Source: Mesenet sp031546805 (lineage in GTDB: Bacteria; Pseudomonadota; Alphaproteobacteria; Rickettsiales; Anaplasmataceae). From it: a DNA stretch of 28,693 bases. The translations under genes and the position numbers were made by a program. Within the stretch, counting starts at the first letter, position 1; each line of letters starts with the position of its first letter. Shown here one piece after another: positions 14,882 to 24,211 of this stretch. The DNA is taken from positions 1-28,693 of the forward strand of contig JAVBJW010000047.1 of NCBI GenBank assembly GCA_031546805.1. Direction: 5' to 3'. The notes beneath the pieces were generated by a model. The model searched no databases, was not told where the DNA came from, and saw only the letters and a program-made list of their open reading frames with translations.

Positions 14882-16189
14882 ATGAATTTAAAGGTATTGT
14901 TCGCTAATATTATCAATAATCTAAAATTAGAACAAAACTTTGCCGTTGCTGTTTCAGGTGGAGTAGATAGCATGGTTTTGTTGCATCTTGTAGCACAATG
15001 GGCAGAAGAAAATAAAAAAAAAGCACCAATTGTGCTTACTGTAAATCATGGTTTGCGTCCAGAAGGACAAAAAGAAGTATTGTTTGTTTCTCAGTATGCA
15101 GAGCAACTTAAAGTTCCGTGTTGTATATTAAACTGGAAAAAAGAGAAGAAAATCACAAGCAATGTGCAATCACAAGCAAGAAAAGCAAGGTATGGGTTAT
15201 TAACGGAGTGGTGTAATCAAAATAAGGTAAAGTATCTTCTTACTGCTCATAACCTTGACGATCAAGCGGAAACTCTTTTTATAAGACTAGAGCGTGGTAG
15301 TGGTGTGGAAGGGTTATCTGCAATTGGTGATAGATATTTTTTTAATGATGTTTATATATTGCGACCACTCCTGACATTTAGTCGTAATATTTTAAAAGAA
15401 TATGCGCTCAGTCATAATATAAAATGGGTAGAAGATCCAAGTAATAAAGACAATAAGTATAAGCGTACTATATACCGTAACTTTCTAAAAACCAGTGATA
15501 ACCCAGAAATATTAATAAAACGAATTTATCTAACCAGTGTGCACATGAAAAGGGCACTTACTGCCCTGATACACTATACGAGAATTGCATTTGATCAATG
15601 TTCAGTTATATCTATTTTAGGCTATGTCGAAATAAAACTTCCTGATTTTTACCAATTGCCAGAGGAAATAGCAATAAGAGTTCTTATTTATTCCTTAATG
15701 GCAATAGGGGATAAGTATTACAAGCCACGTTATAGTAGTTTTAGCAATATATTTAACCAAATATGGCAAAAGAATTATGATAAAAGTCATACACTTCATG
15801 GCTGTATAATATTAAAAAATAAGAATAGCATTTTAGTCATAAGAGAAGCTGCAGCAATTATAGATAAAACAATAGAACTAAAGTTAAACAAAACTATAGA
15901 ATATAAGTGGGATAACAGGTTTATATGCAAAATAAAAAATAGCCAACATGATCAAACAGTTACTATAAGTGCTTTGAAAACAAATAATCAACTACCGGAA
16001 TATCTAAAAAAATATTACCATAAAACATTATATTCCCTACCTGTTCTCTCAAAAAATGAAAAAATACTTGCTTACCCACATATAAATCACAACAATATAG
16101 ATGATAAACTTACTCTTTCAATTAGTAATCTAATTAAAGAAAATATAATGAATTGTATAAATCATACAAATGAGGAGCTTTTTGCATGA
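14882..16189 (+). CDS. tilS: tRNA(Ile)-lysidine synthetase
   Basis: Converts the wobble cytidine of tRNA-Ile(CAU) to lysidine using ATP and lysine, so that the tRNA reads AUA instead of AUG. This is essential in most bacteria and heavily used in an AT-rich genome. The 435 residues begin with the PP-loop SGGVDS at 25-30, followed by VNHGLRPE at 54-61, AHNLDDQAETLFIRL at 122-136, GVEGLSAI at 141-148 and KWVEDPSN at 181-188. The C-terminal half (about 200-435) is the less conserved tRNA-binding part. No Shine-Dalgarno is visible before the ATG. The stop overlaps the ftsH start by four bases (ATGA), a common gene pair in alphaproteobacteria, so coupling is likely. Confidence 0.94.
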   Translation: MNLKVLFANIINNLKLEQNFAVAVSGGVDSMVLLHLVAQWAEENKKKAPIVLTVNHGLRPEGQKEVLFVSQYAEQLKVPCCILNWKKEKKITSNVQSQARKARYGLLTEWCNQNKVKYLLTAHNLDDQAETLFIRLERGSGVEGLSAIGDRYFFNDVYILRPLLTFSRNILKEYALSHNIKWVEDPSNKDNKYKRTIYRNFLKTSDNPEILIKRIYLTSVHMKRALTALIHYTRIAFDQCSVISILGYVEIKLPDFYQLPEEIAIRVLIYSLMAIGDKYYKPRYSSFSNIFNQIWQKNYDKSHTLHGCIILKNKNSILVIREAAAIIDKTIELKLNKTIEYKWDNRFICKIKNSQHDQTVTISALKTNNQLPEYLKKYYHKTLYSLPVLSKNEKILAYPHINHNNIDDKLTLSISNLIKENIMNCINHTNEELFA

Positions 16190-18015
16190 GAAAAATTTTT
16201 GAAGGTTTATTAATCTGGCTTATTGTCATTGTTATTGTTGCAGTTGTTTACTTTCAATTAAATGGAGGAATTCTTGGCAAGAATAATATAAATTTACCTT
16301 TTTCAGGATTTCTAAATAAGCTTGATGGTAATGAAATTGATAGTGTGGTAATAAAACAGAACAATATTGAAGGGAAGCTAAAAGATGGCTCGAGTTTTAC
16401 ATCAAGTGGCATAATTTATAATGATTTGATCAAAGCTCTTCATGAAAAACAAGTAAATTTTAGTTTTTCAACTGGTGAGTCTTTTCTTGGTTTAATTGGC
16501 AGTATACTGATATCATGGTTTCCCATGTTTTTACTAGTTATAGTATGGTTTGTTTTTCTAAAGCAGATGCAAGCTGGTGGCAACAGAACAATGAGCTTTG
16601 GTAAGTCAAGAGCAAGACTTATGACGGATAACAGAAAAAAAGTCACATTTGATGATGTTGCAGGGATAGATGAAGCAAAAGATGAATTAATAGAGATTGT
16701 TGATTTCTTAAAACATAGGCAAAAATTTCAATCATTAGGTGGCAAAATCCCAAAAGGTTGTTTGTTAGTTGGTCCTCCAGGAACTGGAAAGACCCTACTT
16801 GCGCGTGCAATTGCTGGTGAAGCAAAAGTACCTTTTTTTAGTATTTCTGGTTCTGATTTTGTTGAAATGTTTGTTGGAGTTGGAGCTAGCCGTGTTAGAG
16901 ACATGTTTGATCAGGGAAAAAAAAATGCTCCTTGCATAATTTTTATTGATGAGATAGATGCTGTAGGTAGACATCGCGGTATTGGTTTAGGAGGTGGTAA
17001 CGATGAAAGGGAGCAGACTTTAAATCAATTGCTTGTTGAGATGGATGGCTTTGAATCTAATGATGGTGTGATAATAATTGCCGCTACTAATCGCCCTGAT
17101 GTTTTAGATCCAGCACTACTTAGACCTGGACGTTTTGATAGACAGATTACTATATCTGTACCAGATATCAATGGACGCGAAAAAATACTTGGCGTTCATG
17201 CTAAGCAAGTGCCCTTAGCGCCAAATGTTATTATTAGAACAGTTGCAAGAGGAACTCCTGGGTTTTGTGGAGCTGATCTTGCTAATTTAGTAAATGAAGC
17301 ATCACTTATAGCAGCTAGGAAAGATCAAAAAGTAGTAACAATGGCAGATTTCGAATACGCTCGTGATAAGGTTATGATGGGAGCAGAAAGACGTTCTTTA
17401 ATGATGACAGATGAGGAGAGAGAGCTGACAGCCTATCACGAAGCTGGGCATGCAGTTGTTGCTTCTAAGATGGAAGCTTCAGATCCGATACATAAAGCAA
17501 CCATTATTCCAAGAGGACGAAGCTTAGGGCTTGTTATGCGCCTTCCAGAAACAGATAGAGTATCTCTTACAAGAGCGAAGATGATCGCTGATATTACTGT
17601 TGCAATGGGAGGTAGAGTTGCAGAAGAACTTATCTTTGGTTATGACAAAGTAACTAGCGGTGCTTCATCAGACATTAAACAAGCAACTGATCTATCTCGT
17701 GCTATGGTCACAAAATGGGGCATGAGTGATAAAGTTGGACTATTAGATCACGGTAGAGAGAATAATAATGAAACGATCTCTGATAATACAGCTGAGCTTA
17801 TAGATCAAGAAATAAAAAATATTATCTCTCTATGTTATGATAAAGCTAAAGATATTCTCACAGAGCATAAAGGTGAGTTAGAGCGTATTGCTTCTAATTT
17901 ATTAAAGTTTGAGACTTTAACTGGTGACGATATAAAAGATATACTTAATGGTAAAGAAATTACCAGAAATGACGAAGAATCAGATGAAGAAGTTAAAAGA
18001 TCTTCACTACCTTAA
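16186..18015 (+). CDS. ftsH: ATP-dependent zinc metalloprotease FtsH
   Basis: Membrane-bound AAA+ protease that degrades damaged membrane proteins and short-lived regulators. The 609 residues show two N-terminal spans (about 8-24 and 101-125) enclosing a periplasmic domain. They are followed by Walker A GPPGTGKT at 196-203, the pore loop MFVG at 228-231, Walker B IIFIDEID at 251-258, the second region of homology with TNRPDVLDPALLRPGRFD at 301-318, and the zinc site HEAGH at 418-422, with the third ligand D496 in SGASSD. GAGGAG stands eight bases before the ATG, inside the end of tilS. Length is standard for the family. ychF follows after 36 bp. Confidence 0.97.
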   Translation: MRKIFEGLLIWLIVIVIVAVVYFQLNGGILGKNNINLPFSGFLNKLDGNEIDSVVIKQNNIEGKLKDGSSFTSSGIIYNDLIKALHEKQVNFSFSTGESFLGLIGSILISWFPMFLLVIVWFVFLKQMQAGGNRTMSFGKSRARLMTDNRKKVTFDDVAGIDEAKDELIEIVDFLKHRQKFQSLGGKIPKGCLLVGPPGTGKTLLARAIAGEAKVPFFSISGSDFVEMFVGVGASRVRDMFDQGKKNAPCIIFIDEIDAVGRHRGIGLGGGNDEREQTLNQLLVEMDGFESNDGVIIIAATNRPDVLDPALLRPGRFDRQITISVPDINGREKILGVHAKQVPLAPNVIIRTVARGTPGFCGADLANLVNEASLIAARKDQKVVTMADFEYARDKVMMGAERRSLMMTDEERELTAYHEAGHAVVASKMEASDPIHKATIIPRGRSLGLVMRLPETDRVSLTRAKMIADITVAMGGRVAEELIFGYDKVTSGASSDIKQATDLSRAMVTKWGMSDKVGLLDHGRENNNETISDNTAELIDQEIKNIISLCYDKAKDILTEHKGELERIASNLLKFETLTGDDIKDILNGKEITRNDEESDEEVKRSSLP

Positions 18016-18051
18016 AAAGGTCGATATACTATTTATTTTTATTATATTATT

Positions 18052-19137
18052 ATGAGTGTCAATTGCGGTATTGTTGGTTTGCCAAATATTGGGAAATCGA
18101 CTCTTTTTAATGCTCTTACTCAAACTGGTTTGGCTGAGGCTGCAAACTATCCATTTTGCACAATAGAACCAAATGTAGGGCGTGTAGCAATTAAAGACAA
18201 GCGTTTATTAGAACTGGCTCAGATTGCAAAATCTCAGAAGATCATATATAATCAGCTTGAAGTTGTGGATATTGCAGGTTTAGTTAAAGGTGCAAGCAAA
18301 GGCGAAGGATTAGGTAATAAATTTTTAAGCCATATTAGGGAAGTTGATGCAATTATTCATCTACTTCGTTGTTTTGAAGATAATGATGTGCCACATGTCC
18401 ACAATAATATAGATCCAATATCTGATGCTGAAATAGTAGAGATGGAATTAATTTTAGCAGATATTGATAGTGTAGAACGAAAATTACAAAAAAGTGTAAA
18501 ATCTGGTGATAAAGAATCTAAAAGAACACTAGATCTTATGTTAGAAATATTAGAAGTGCTTAAAAATGGTAGGCCAGCAAGGAGTTTAGGCTATTCTCAT
18601 GAGGAAGAGATAAAATCATTACAATTGCTGACAACAAAACCTATTATGTATGTTTGTAACGTTGAAGATGAAAATCTCGTTGGTGGAAATGACTTATCTA
18701 AAATTGTAGAAAAAATGGCAAATGAAACTGGTAGTAAGCACTGCTGTATTTCAGCAAGACTAGAGGCAGAAATTGCAAGTCTTGAAAATGAAGAGGAAAA
18801 AGCAAATTTTTTATCTGAATTTGGCTTAGAGGAATCAGGATTAGATTCTGTTGTTAAAATTATGTACAATCTACTTAATATGATAACATTTTTTACTATT
18901 GGACCAAAAGAAGCTCGTGCATGGCCGGTAAAAAAGGGAACAACAGCAGAAAAAGCAGCAGGAGTAATTCATAGTGATTTTGAAAGGGGATTTATAAAAG
19001 CAGAGACAATTAGCCTGAAAGATTATCTAGAACACGATGGTGAAATGGGTTGTAAAGACTCTGGAAAAATCAGATTTGAAGGCAGAGAATACATTGTCCA
19101 GGATGGTGATGTTATACATTTTAGATTTAAAGTATAG
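18052..19137 (+). CDS. ychF: YchF/OLA1-family nucleotide-binding protein
   Basis: Conserved Obg-related P-loop protein that binds ribosomes and in characterised members prefers ATP over GTP; it is linked to translation and stress responses. The 361 residues carry G1 GLPNIGKS at 9-16, NYPFCTIEPNVG at 32-43, G3 DIAGLVKGAS at 73-82, and NVED at 203-206 where classical GTPases have NKxD, matching the altered specificity of the family. The C-terminal TGS domain spans about 280-361 (FFTIGPKEARAW, then GFIKAE and FRFKV). Length is typical. The start is the usual YchF N-terminus, though no Shine-Dalgarno is visible in the AT-rich gap after ftsH; it may be read from the ftsH transcript. Confidence 0.95.
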   Translation: MSVNCGIVGLPNIGKSTLFNALTQTGLAEAANYPFCTIEPNVGRVAIKDKRLLELAQIAKSQKIIYNQLEVVDIAGLVKGASKGEGLGNKFLSHIREVDAIIHLLRCFEDNDVPHVHNNIDPISDAEIVEMELILADIDSVERKLQKSVKSGDKESKRTLDLMLEILEVLKNGRPARSLGYSHEEEIKSLQLLTTKPIMYVCNVEDENLVGGNDLSKIVEKMANETGSKHCCISARLEAEIASLENEEEKANFLSEFGLEESGLDSVVKIMYNLLNMITFFTIGPKEARAWPVKKGTTAEKAAGVIHSDFERGFIKAETISLKDYLEHDGEMGCKDSGKIRFEGREYIVQDGDVIHFRFKV

Positions 19138-19198
19138 TAAACTTTTTAATAAACTATCCATAAAATGATCTATAAAAAAGTAAATATTTATATTAATT

Positions 19199-19232
19199 AA
19201 TAGTTAATAATCTATTTGTACAATAGTTAATA
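19199..19232 (+). repeat. 11-bp direct repeat upstream of the 260-aa gene
   Basis: AATAGTTAATA occurs at 19199-19209 and again at 19222-19232, a 23-bp period, about two helical turns. It lies 24-57 bases before the ATG at 19256 and could be a regulator site. High AT content makes chance similarity possible. Confidence 0.3.
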
Positions 19233-19255
19233 TATTTATAAACAACGAACTAAAA

Positions 19256-20038
19256 ATGCCTGAAAAAGCTGAAAAAAGCAAATTTGATAAAATAACAAAT
19301 TATCTACCATGGAGAACAGGATTAACAGTTGCTGCTTTTGCTATTAATCCCATAGTTGGTATGATTTCTGGAGCTTTATTGTATGGTAATTATAGAAAAA
19401 CTGAACATAAGGACAAGGAAAATACGAAACCTGGTTTCATTAAAAGATGGCTAATCAGAGGCGCTACTGTTGGAGTTGGTTTTATGATTGGAGGTCCAAT
19501 TGGTGCAGCAATTACGGCATCTTTTGTATTTGCTGATATAATATCAGGTGGTAGACTTATTCAAGGGGCAGAGAAGTTGTTAGATGTAAGTTATAATGTA
19601 CTAAGTCAGTTAGGAGATAAAGCGTTAAATGGAGGAAAATTGGTAGTTAATAAGATAAGAGGCCATGGAGTAGAAAGTAGACAACAAGATATTCCACAAG
19701 AAAGTATTGAGCAAAATAAAACAGGCGATTTAGATCAGTCGAAAACACATAACCCAGTGGAAAATAAGAAACATGATAATGAAATAAACATGAATCAAAC
19801 ACAAGATACTGGTACTGAAAAAAATAAAAGTGAACTAAGTAGTCCAGGTAAGATAAAAAGATCTAACTCAATGAGCAACATATCTGATCCTAATTTACAA
19901 GAAAGAGCTAATGAATCAATTAAACCATTGACTCGTCATCCAACAACTAATCATGAAGAGAATAAAGAAATTGTTGGCCCTAAAACTGCAGAACTTGAGA
20001 AAAAAAGATCTAACGAGGTAAGTAGTAGATTTCGTTAA
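19256..20038 (+). CDS. Unrecognised 260-aa glycine-zipper membrane protein with disordered tail
   Basis: No named family recognised. Two hydrophobic segments (about 21-43 and 69-96) are separated by a basic loop. The second holds overlapping GxxxG steps (G69, G73; G75, G79, G83), a glycine-zipper pattern that favours tight helix packing or oligomers in membranes. From about residue 140 to the end the protein is very polar, rich in Asn, Gln, Lys, Glu and Ser, and probably disordered. It contains KRSNSMSNISDPN near 203-215, a basic-serine stretch that resembles kinase sites. No signal peptide. No good Shine-Dalgarno is seen before the ATG. It lies alone between ychF and an IS5-type remnant. Membrane-active effector is one possibility; this is inference. 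Confidence 0.7.
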   Translation: MPEKAEKSKFDKITNYLPWRTGLTVAAFAINPIVGMISGALLYGNYRKTEHKDKENTKPGFIKRWLIRGATVGVGFMIGGPIGAAITASFVFADIISGGRLIQGAEKLLDVSYNVLSQLGDKALNGGKLVVNKIRGHGVESRQQDIPQESIEQNKTGDLDQSKTHNPVENKKHDNEINMNQTQDTGTEKNKSELSSPGKIKRSNSMSNISDPNLQERANESIKPLTRHPTTNHEENKEIVGPKTAELEKKRSNEVSSRFR

Positions 20039-20094
20039 AAATTCAATTAGGTACTCGTAAATAGCAGTAATTAAATTAAACCGAAGCATTTTTT

Positions 20095-20301
20095 CCTATT
20101 TCGTACCACCTTTAAAATTTTTTATGTATACTCCTGTAATGACTATAAATTTTCGGTAATAACCTCAACTGACAGCCACTTCTTACCATATACCACACTG
20201 CTTCTATGAATGTTCTTAACCGTTTTTCATCTTTCTTGCGTATTCTTTTTATGCTCTTTAAGAACTCTAAAATTTGTTTCCTCTTTTATGTAATATTCCA
20301 T
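20095..20301 (-). pseudogene. Decayed IS5-family transposase, N-terminal part
   Basis: On the minus strand, from about 20272 down to 20095, one frame reads ILEFLKSIKRIRKKDEKRLR, TFIEAVWYMVRSGCQLRLL, then PKIYSHYRSIHKKF, a stop at 20113-20111, and RWYEIG. This is the N-terminal domain of IS5-group transposases (RxFIEAVxWxxRTGxxWRxLPxxYGxxxxVxxRFxRW). A possible start at 20301 (MEYYIKEE) is in a different frame, so there is also an upstream frameshift. The DDE catalytic region is absent. An 8-bp inverted repeat, GGTAGTTT at 20304-20311 and AAACTACC at 20338-20345, lies on its 5' side. This explains most of the 334-bp gap at 20039-20372; nothing else was seen there. Confidence 0.65.
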
Positions 20302-20372
20302 ACGGTAGTTTCTCCTTTTCTCTATTGACTGACGGTTAAACTACCTCCTTTCTTATTTTTTGTACTCAGGGG

Positions 20373-23300
20373 CTATGCAGCTTGAAATTGTTGTTGTACG
20401 CTTTGACCCACTACTGCATCAGTTCCCAGTTCAATTGTAGAATCAACTTTTTCTTGCTCATAGTGGGAGAAGGTATGATATTCAGTTTTTGTTTTATGAA
20501 GTAAGTTTCTAATAAGGTTAATACATAATATTGTAAGAATTAAATGCACTAAGTTGTTGATGAATGAAGTTAACCTTTCTTTAGCGCTGCCATGGTCATG
20601 ATGATCATGTGATTTTGTTTTTTTTATCGTTTGTTTGACTTCAGACCAACGCTTTTTCATCTCAGTTTCACCTATAACTCCATCTTTCAATACAATTGAA
20701 AGCACCCATACATCTTTAAGTAATTCACCTCTTTCATAAAACATTTCAAAGAATATTCTTGCTATCTCTGTTTCAGTAAGATTATAATGCACCACTTCTA
20801 AACCAATATGGCTAAGTATTGTCTCTGGCATATCAGTGATTAAATGTGCTGCGTCTATCAAGTACGGAACCTCTATTACAATATAATATACAGCAAAAGC
20901 AGTTGCAAATACTCGTGGATCTTGAAACTCGCTCACAAAATCTGTTACATATTCTTTCATGCGAGAAAAAATTGAAACTCCTCCACGGTCTATTCCAAAT
21001 ATAAAAGATGCATTTTCAGCTTCATGAGATGGAGATTTAAGCAATACATTACTATCAAAAGCTTCTCTAAATTTATGCAAGCTGCTACTTTCATGATTTT
21101 TAGCAGTAAATTTATCAATACTACTAAGTATATGATGTGCATTTGCAATATACTGTGAAAAGATCATTTCATAAGCATTAAGCTCATTCACTGATATCTG
21201 TTCACCTTCAGAGATACGTTTACGCAGTTCTTCTAATTTTTTACTATAATCATAAAGAGCAATTTCAGCACTCATATGAGTTTTTGTAGTTTGAAATACA
21301 GGCTCTGCTTTTTTTATAGCAAAGTCTACATCATAATTTTCAATACTATTAATAGCCCATTTTATTGCTGCAATTTTTTTATCTAGTACCTCTAAATTTA
21401 CCTTTTCTCCATTGTTTACCTTATTAAATTTAATACATTCTCCTTCTTTTTCCTCCACTGGAACTAACTTTGTTTGCAAAGAAACTGCTGCCATTACATC
21501 ATACATTTTCATTCTATAGTTCTCTACAGTAATATCTCTCTTTGCATATTGCATATTGCCATTATTTGAATGAATTCCTACCGAAAACTTTTCTGGGTAT
21601 TTATTTAGTAGATAATGGAATTCGTATTGAAATTTAATAAAATTCCAATCATTACTAGAGTTAAATTCACTTTTACTTGAATTATAAACATTGTCTGAAA
21701 AATTATTGAAAAGCATAGAGGGTTTCACATCCCTACAGATTACATTAGTTTCAATTAGGGATTTGAGGTTATTAAAAACATACTTCATTCTTTCGCTATT
21801 TGATTTATGCTCATTTTCCTTCCCATGCGACTCTTGCCATAGCTTTTGTATTGTCTGTGATATATCATTAATATCACATCCTTCATTCATCATTATATCT
21901 TTTTTCTTCTCTGCCTTTTTCTCGATTGCACATGCTTCTGCTTTATGCTCTTTGTTATTTTTTGTTATTTTATCGTATAAGAGAATTAAGCTACCTTTTA
22001 ATCCATAAACTCTAATGGCCTCGTATACCGATTTAAAACCATCACTTATTCCCTCAACTATTTTACCTATGCCTTTAGTTATGCATCTGATAACTGTTGA
22101 GAGAAGCCCAAAAAGCAAGATAAAATCAACAACTCTAACTACTATGCCAGCAAAATCAACAGCAAGAATAAATATACTATCTATTATGGTATCAAGCCCA
22201 AACATTATGACAAAGCCGTCAAATATTCCTCGAAGTGAATTTATCATTCTATCTACTGCTACAGGTGGAATTATTCCTAAATAAGATAAGACTCTTCCTG
22301 CAATTGCAGCAGCTGAAGTAAGTAATATAAATACAGAAAGTAAAGTGTACCAAAGAACTTTGTTCTTACCTAAGTATGTAAGCACTCTTTCTCGAGCTCC
22401 TGATATGTTATGTTTTTTACAAAATTCTTTTATTAACCAATTTACTTCATGTTTGCTTTCTACAACCCCTTTATTTTTCGTGTCTAAGCTTAAATATTTT
22501 CTTATACTTTGTGAAAATTCTGAAGCCGGTATTACTTTATTTTTTGTATACAATTTTTCTTTTAAAGTACTGCCTTTATATTTTGTTCCTGTTCGTGACT
22601 TGCTTGGATTAATGTGAGACAACCATATTGAAGATAGTGGAATATAGTATGATACGTTATATAACCATTGCTTAAAAGCTAGCCACCTGCTTAGTTCAAT
22701 ATGTACTTTATTCTTGTTATCAGAAGAACCATTGACTACTTCTTTTAATTCATCAATAAAATCAAGCATATCCTTCTTGTTATCTAAAACGTCATTACTT
22801 TCAACCATCTTCCATAATTCATCTACAGCACCAGTATTTTTTGTGCTAAAGAATTCAAATAGTGGATTTAATTCCAGCTGTTTCAATAACCATTCACTTT
22901 TATTTTCTTTATTACCTTCTACAACATAAGCTTTTATCTTTTCTGATGTATATTTATATAACTCTTTTACCTCTCTGCGTGTAAGGTTTATAACCATATC
23001 ACGATGCTCGAGGCTGTCTGCAAGGAAAAAGTCATGTGCAAGTAGGAGCTCATTGATATCACTATGAACTTCCTTACATGTTTGATTTAAAAAAGTGTCT
23101 AAGTCTTTTTTAGTCAAATTGTTTTTAGGATCGTCTAGAAATGCGATTTCAGAATCTATATGTGCAGTTAAAGCGCGGAAGTATTGCTCAGCTTGCAGTA
23201 CTCCCATATCGTTTGTAAACTTATTAAAGAACTCTTTATTCGCTGCTATATTTTGCCTTATTTGACGTAGTGCGTTGGATGCATTTTGTATTACCATTTT

Positions 23301-24155
23301 ATCGGCATTAATTGATTCCGACAATGTTGACCGAGAGTTATCTTTATCATTATCAAACTTCCCTTTTAAAGAAGTAAGGTGAGTTTTTTGTTGCTCTAGA
23401 GATAACTGCTTTTCTAGATCTTTTTGCTTCAAAACTTCCTTAATTGCTTTTTGCCAGATACAAAAAGGTGCTATTATTGCCTTTTTAATCTCTTTTTGAT
23501 CATCTTTGTCTTGGATGGTAAACTCATCCAATAATCCTGAATCGTTCAAGGTTTTATATAATATACTCTTCTCCCAATCATCTGAAATATTCAAGCTATA
23601 TTGACCACCTAAAAACGAAAAATGTTCCCTTAATAACTCTGGATTGGGAAAGCACAGTGGTATTAACTTTTCATATTCATTTTTTTCCTCAAGGCGTCCT
23701 GGATAACCATCATCACTATATAGCCAATTTAAAAATTGCTTTGCTTTACCGCTACCTGCTCTTTGATCATGTATGTAGTGATCTTGTCCATGATCATATA
23801 AATTTGTACAATACTCACCCCACTCAGATGTTGCTTGAAATAACAAAGATATTATAAGTCTTGTATTATATTCATCACCATCACACCAAGTGCGGATAGG
23901 GTTAGCCATATGCTCTTTTTGATAGCACAACAAATCACCTTTTGTAATTTTTAGATATTCTTTTCCTTTATCAGTGAACTCAGTAAAAAGCTTTTCTGGA
24001 ATGTGAGAAAATATCTTTTCTTTGTTTTTTGCATCGCATCTGACAAGAAAAAAGCTAAATTTTTCTTTTATATTTTCTGATTTCACGTCCAATAGACAAT
24101 CTGTACACAAAAAATTATGAAGAGATTTTTTTGTAAATTTGTCGCTAAAAAGCAT
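20373..24155 (-). CDS. Unrecognised 1260-aa multi-domain membrane protein
   Basis: No family recognised. The frame opens with a TTG at 24173, but the ATG at 24155 has AAAGGGG six bases upstream and a promoter ending just before it, so I use that start. In numbering from the TTG, residues 1-250 are a soluble region with a His/Asp-rich patch (YDHGQDHYIHDQRAGSGKA, 126-144). Residues 250-600 are helical. Hydrophobic segments lie at 604-636, about 652-672 and 676-697. A polar region spans 740-1085, and further segments lie at about 1088-1112 and 1203-1225, preceded by the histidine cluster HDHHDHG at 1189-1195. The end QSVQQQFQAA is polar. No signal peptide. It is a monocistronic gene by layout. 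The size and architecture suggest a Wolbachia-lineage envelope protein; function unknown. Confidence 0.75.
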   Translation of the reverse strand: MLFSDKFTKKSLHNFLCTDCLLDVKSENIKEKFSFFLVRCDAKNKEKIFSHIPEKLFTEFTDKGKEYLKITKGDLLCYQKEHMANPIRTWCDGDEYNTRLIISLLFQATSEWGEYCTNLYDHGQDHYIHDQRAGSGKAKQFLNWLYSDDGYPGRLEEKNEYEKLIPLCFPNPELLREHFSFLGGQYSLNISDDWEKSILYKTLNDSGLLDEFTIQDKDDQKEIKKAIIAPFCIWQKAIKEVLKQKDLEKQLSLEQQKTHLTSLKGKFDNDKDNSRSTLSESINADKMVIQNASNALRQIRQNIAANKEFFNKFTNDMGVLQAEQYFRALTAHIDSEIAFLDDPKNNLTKKDLDTFLNQTCKEVHSDINELLLAHDFFLADSLEHRDMVINLTRREVKELYKYTSEKIKAYVVEGNKENKSEWLLKQLELNPLFEFFSTKNTGAVDELWKMVESNDVLDNKKDMLDFIDELKEVVNGSSDNKNKVHIELSRWLAFKQWLYNVSYYIPLSSIWLSHINPSKSRTGTKYKGSTLKEKLYTKNKVIPASEFSQSIRKYLSLDTKNKGVVESKHEVNWLIKEFCKKHNISGARERVLTYLGKNKVLWYTLLSVFILLTSAAAIAGRVLSYLGIIPPVAVDRMINSLRGIFDGFVIMFGLDTIIDSIFILAVDFAGIVVRVVDFILLFGLLSTVIRCITKGIGKIVEGISDGFKSVYEAIRVYGLKGSLILLYDKITKNNKEHKAEACAIEKKAEKKKDIMMNEGCDINDISQTIQKLWQESHGKENEHKSNSERMKYVFNNLKSLIETNVICRDVKPSMLFNNFSDNVYNSSKSEFNSSNDWNFIKFQYEFHYLLNKYPEKFSVGIHSNNGNMQYAKRDITVENYRMKMYDVMAAVSLQTKLVPVEEKEGECIKFNKVNNGEKVNLEVLDKKIAAIKWAINSIENYDVDFAIKKAEPVFQTTKTHMSAEIALYDYSKKLEELRKRISEGEQISVNELNAYEMIFSQYIANAHHILSSIDKFTAKNHESSSLHKFREAFDSNVLLKSPSHEAENASFIFGIDRGGVSIFSRMKEYVTDFVSEFQDPRVFATAFAVYYIVIEVPYLIDAAHLITDMPETILSHIGLEVVHYNLTETEIARIFFEMFYERGELLKDVWVLSIVLKDGVIGETEMKKRWSEVKQTIKKTKSHDHHDHGSAKERLTSFINNLVHLILTILCINLIRNLLHKTKTEYHTFSHYEQEKVDSTIELGTDAVVGQSVQQQFQAA

Positions 24156-24182
24156 TTTAAGCCCCTTTATCAAATGTTAATA

Positions 24183-24211
24183 AGTATAACAATTAAGTAC
24201 ATAAATGTAAA
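24183..24211 (-). promoter_or_regulatory. Sigma70-type promoter of the 1260-aa gene
   Basis: Read on the minus strand: TTTACA (24211-24206), a 17-bp spacer, and TATACT (24188-24183), each 5/6 to consensus. The expected start near 24176 leaves a leader of about 20 bases holding AAAGGGG, which supports the ATG at 24155 over the TTG at 24173. Confidence 0.55.

Noticed and set aside
21691..22929. Several plus-strand frames opposite the 1260-aa gene
   Set aside because: Short overlapping frames antisense to a long gene that has its own promoter and ribosome site.
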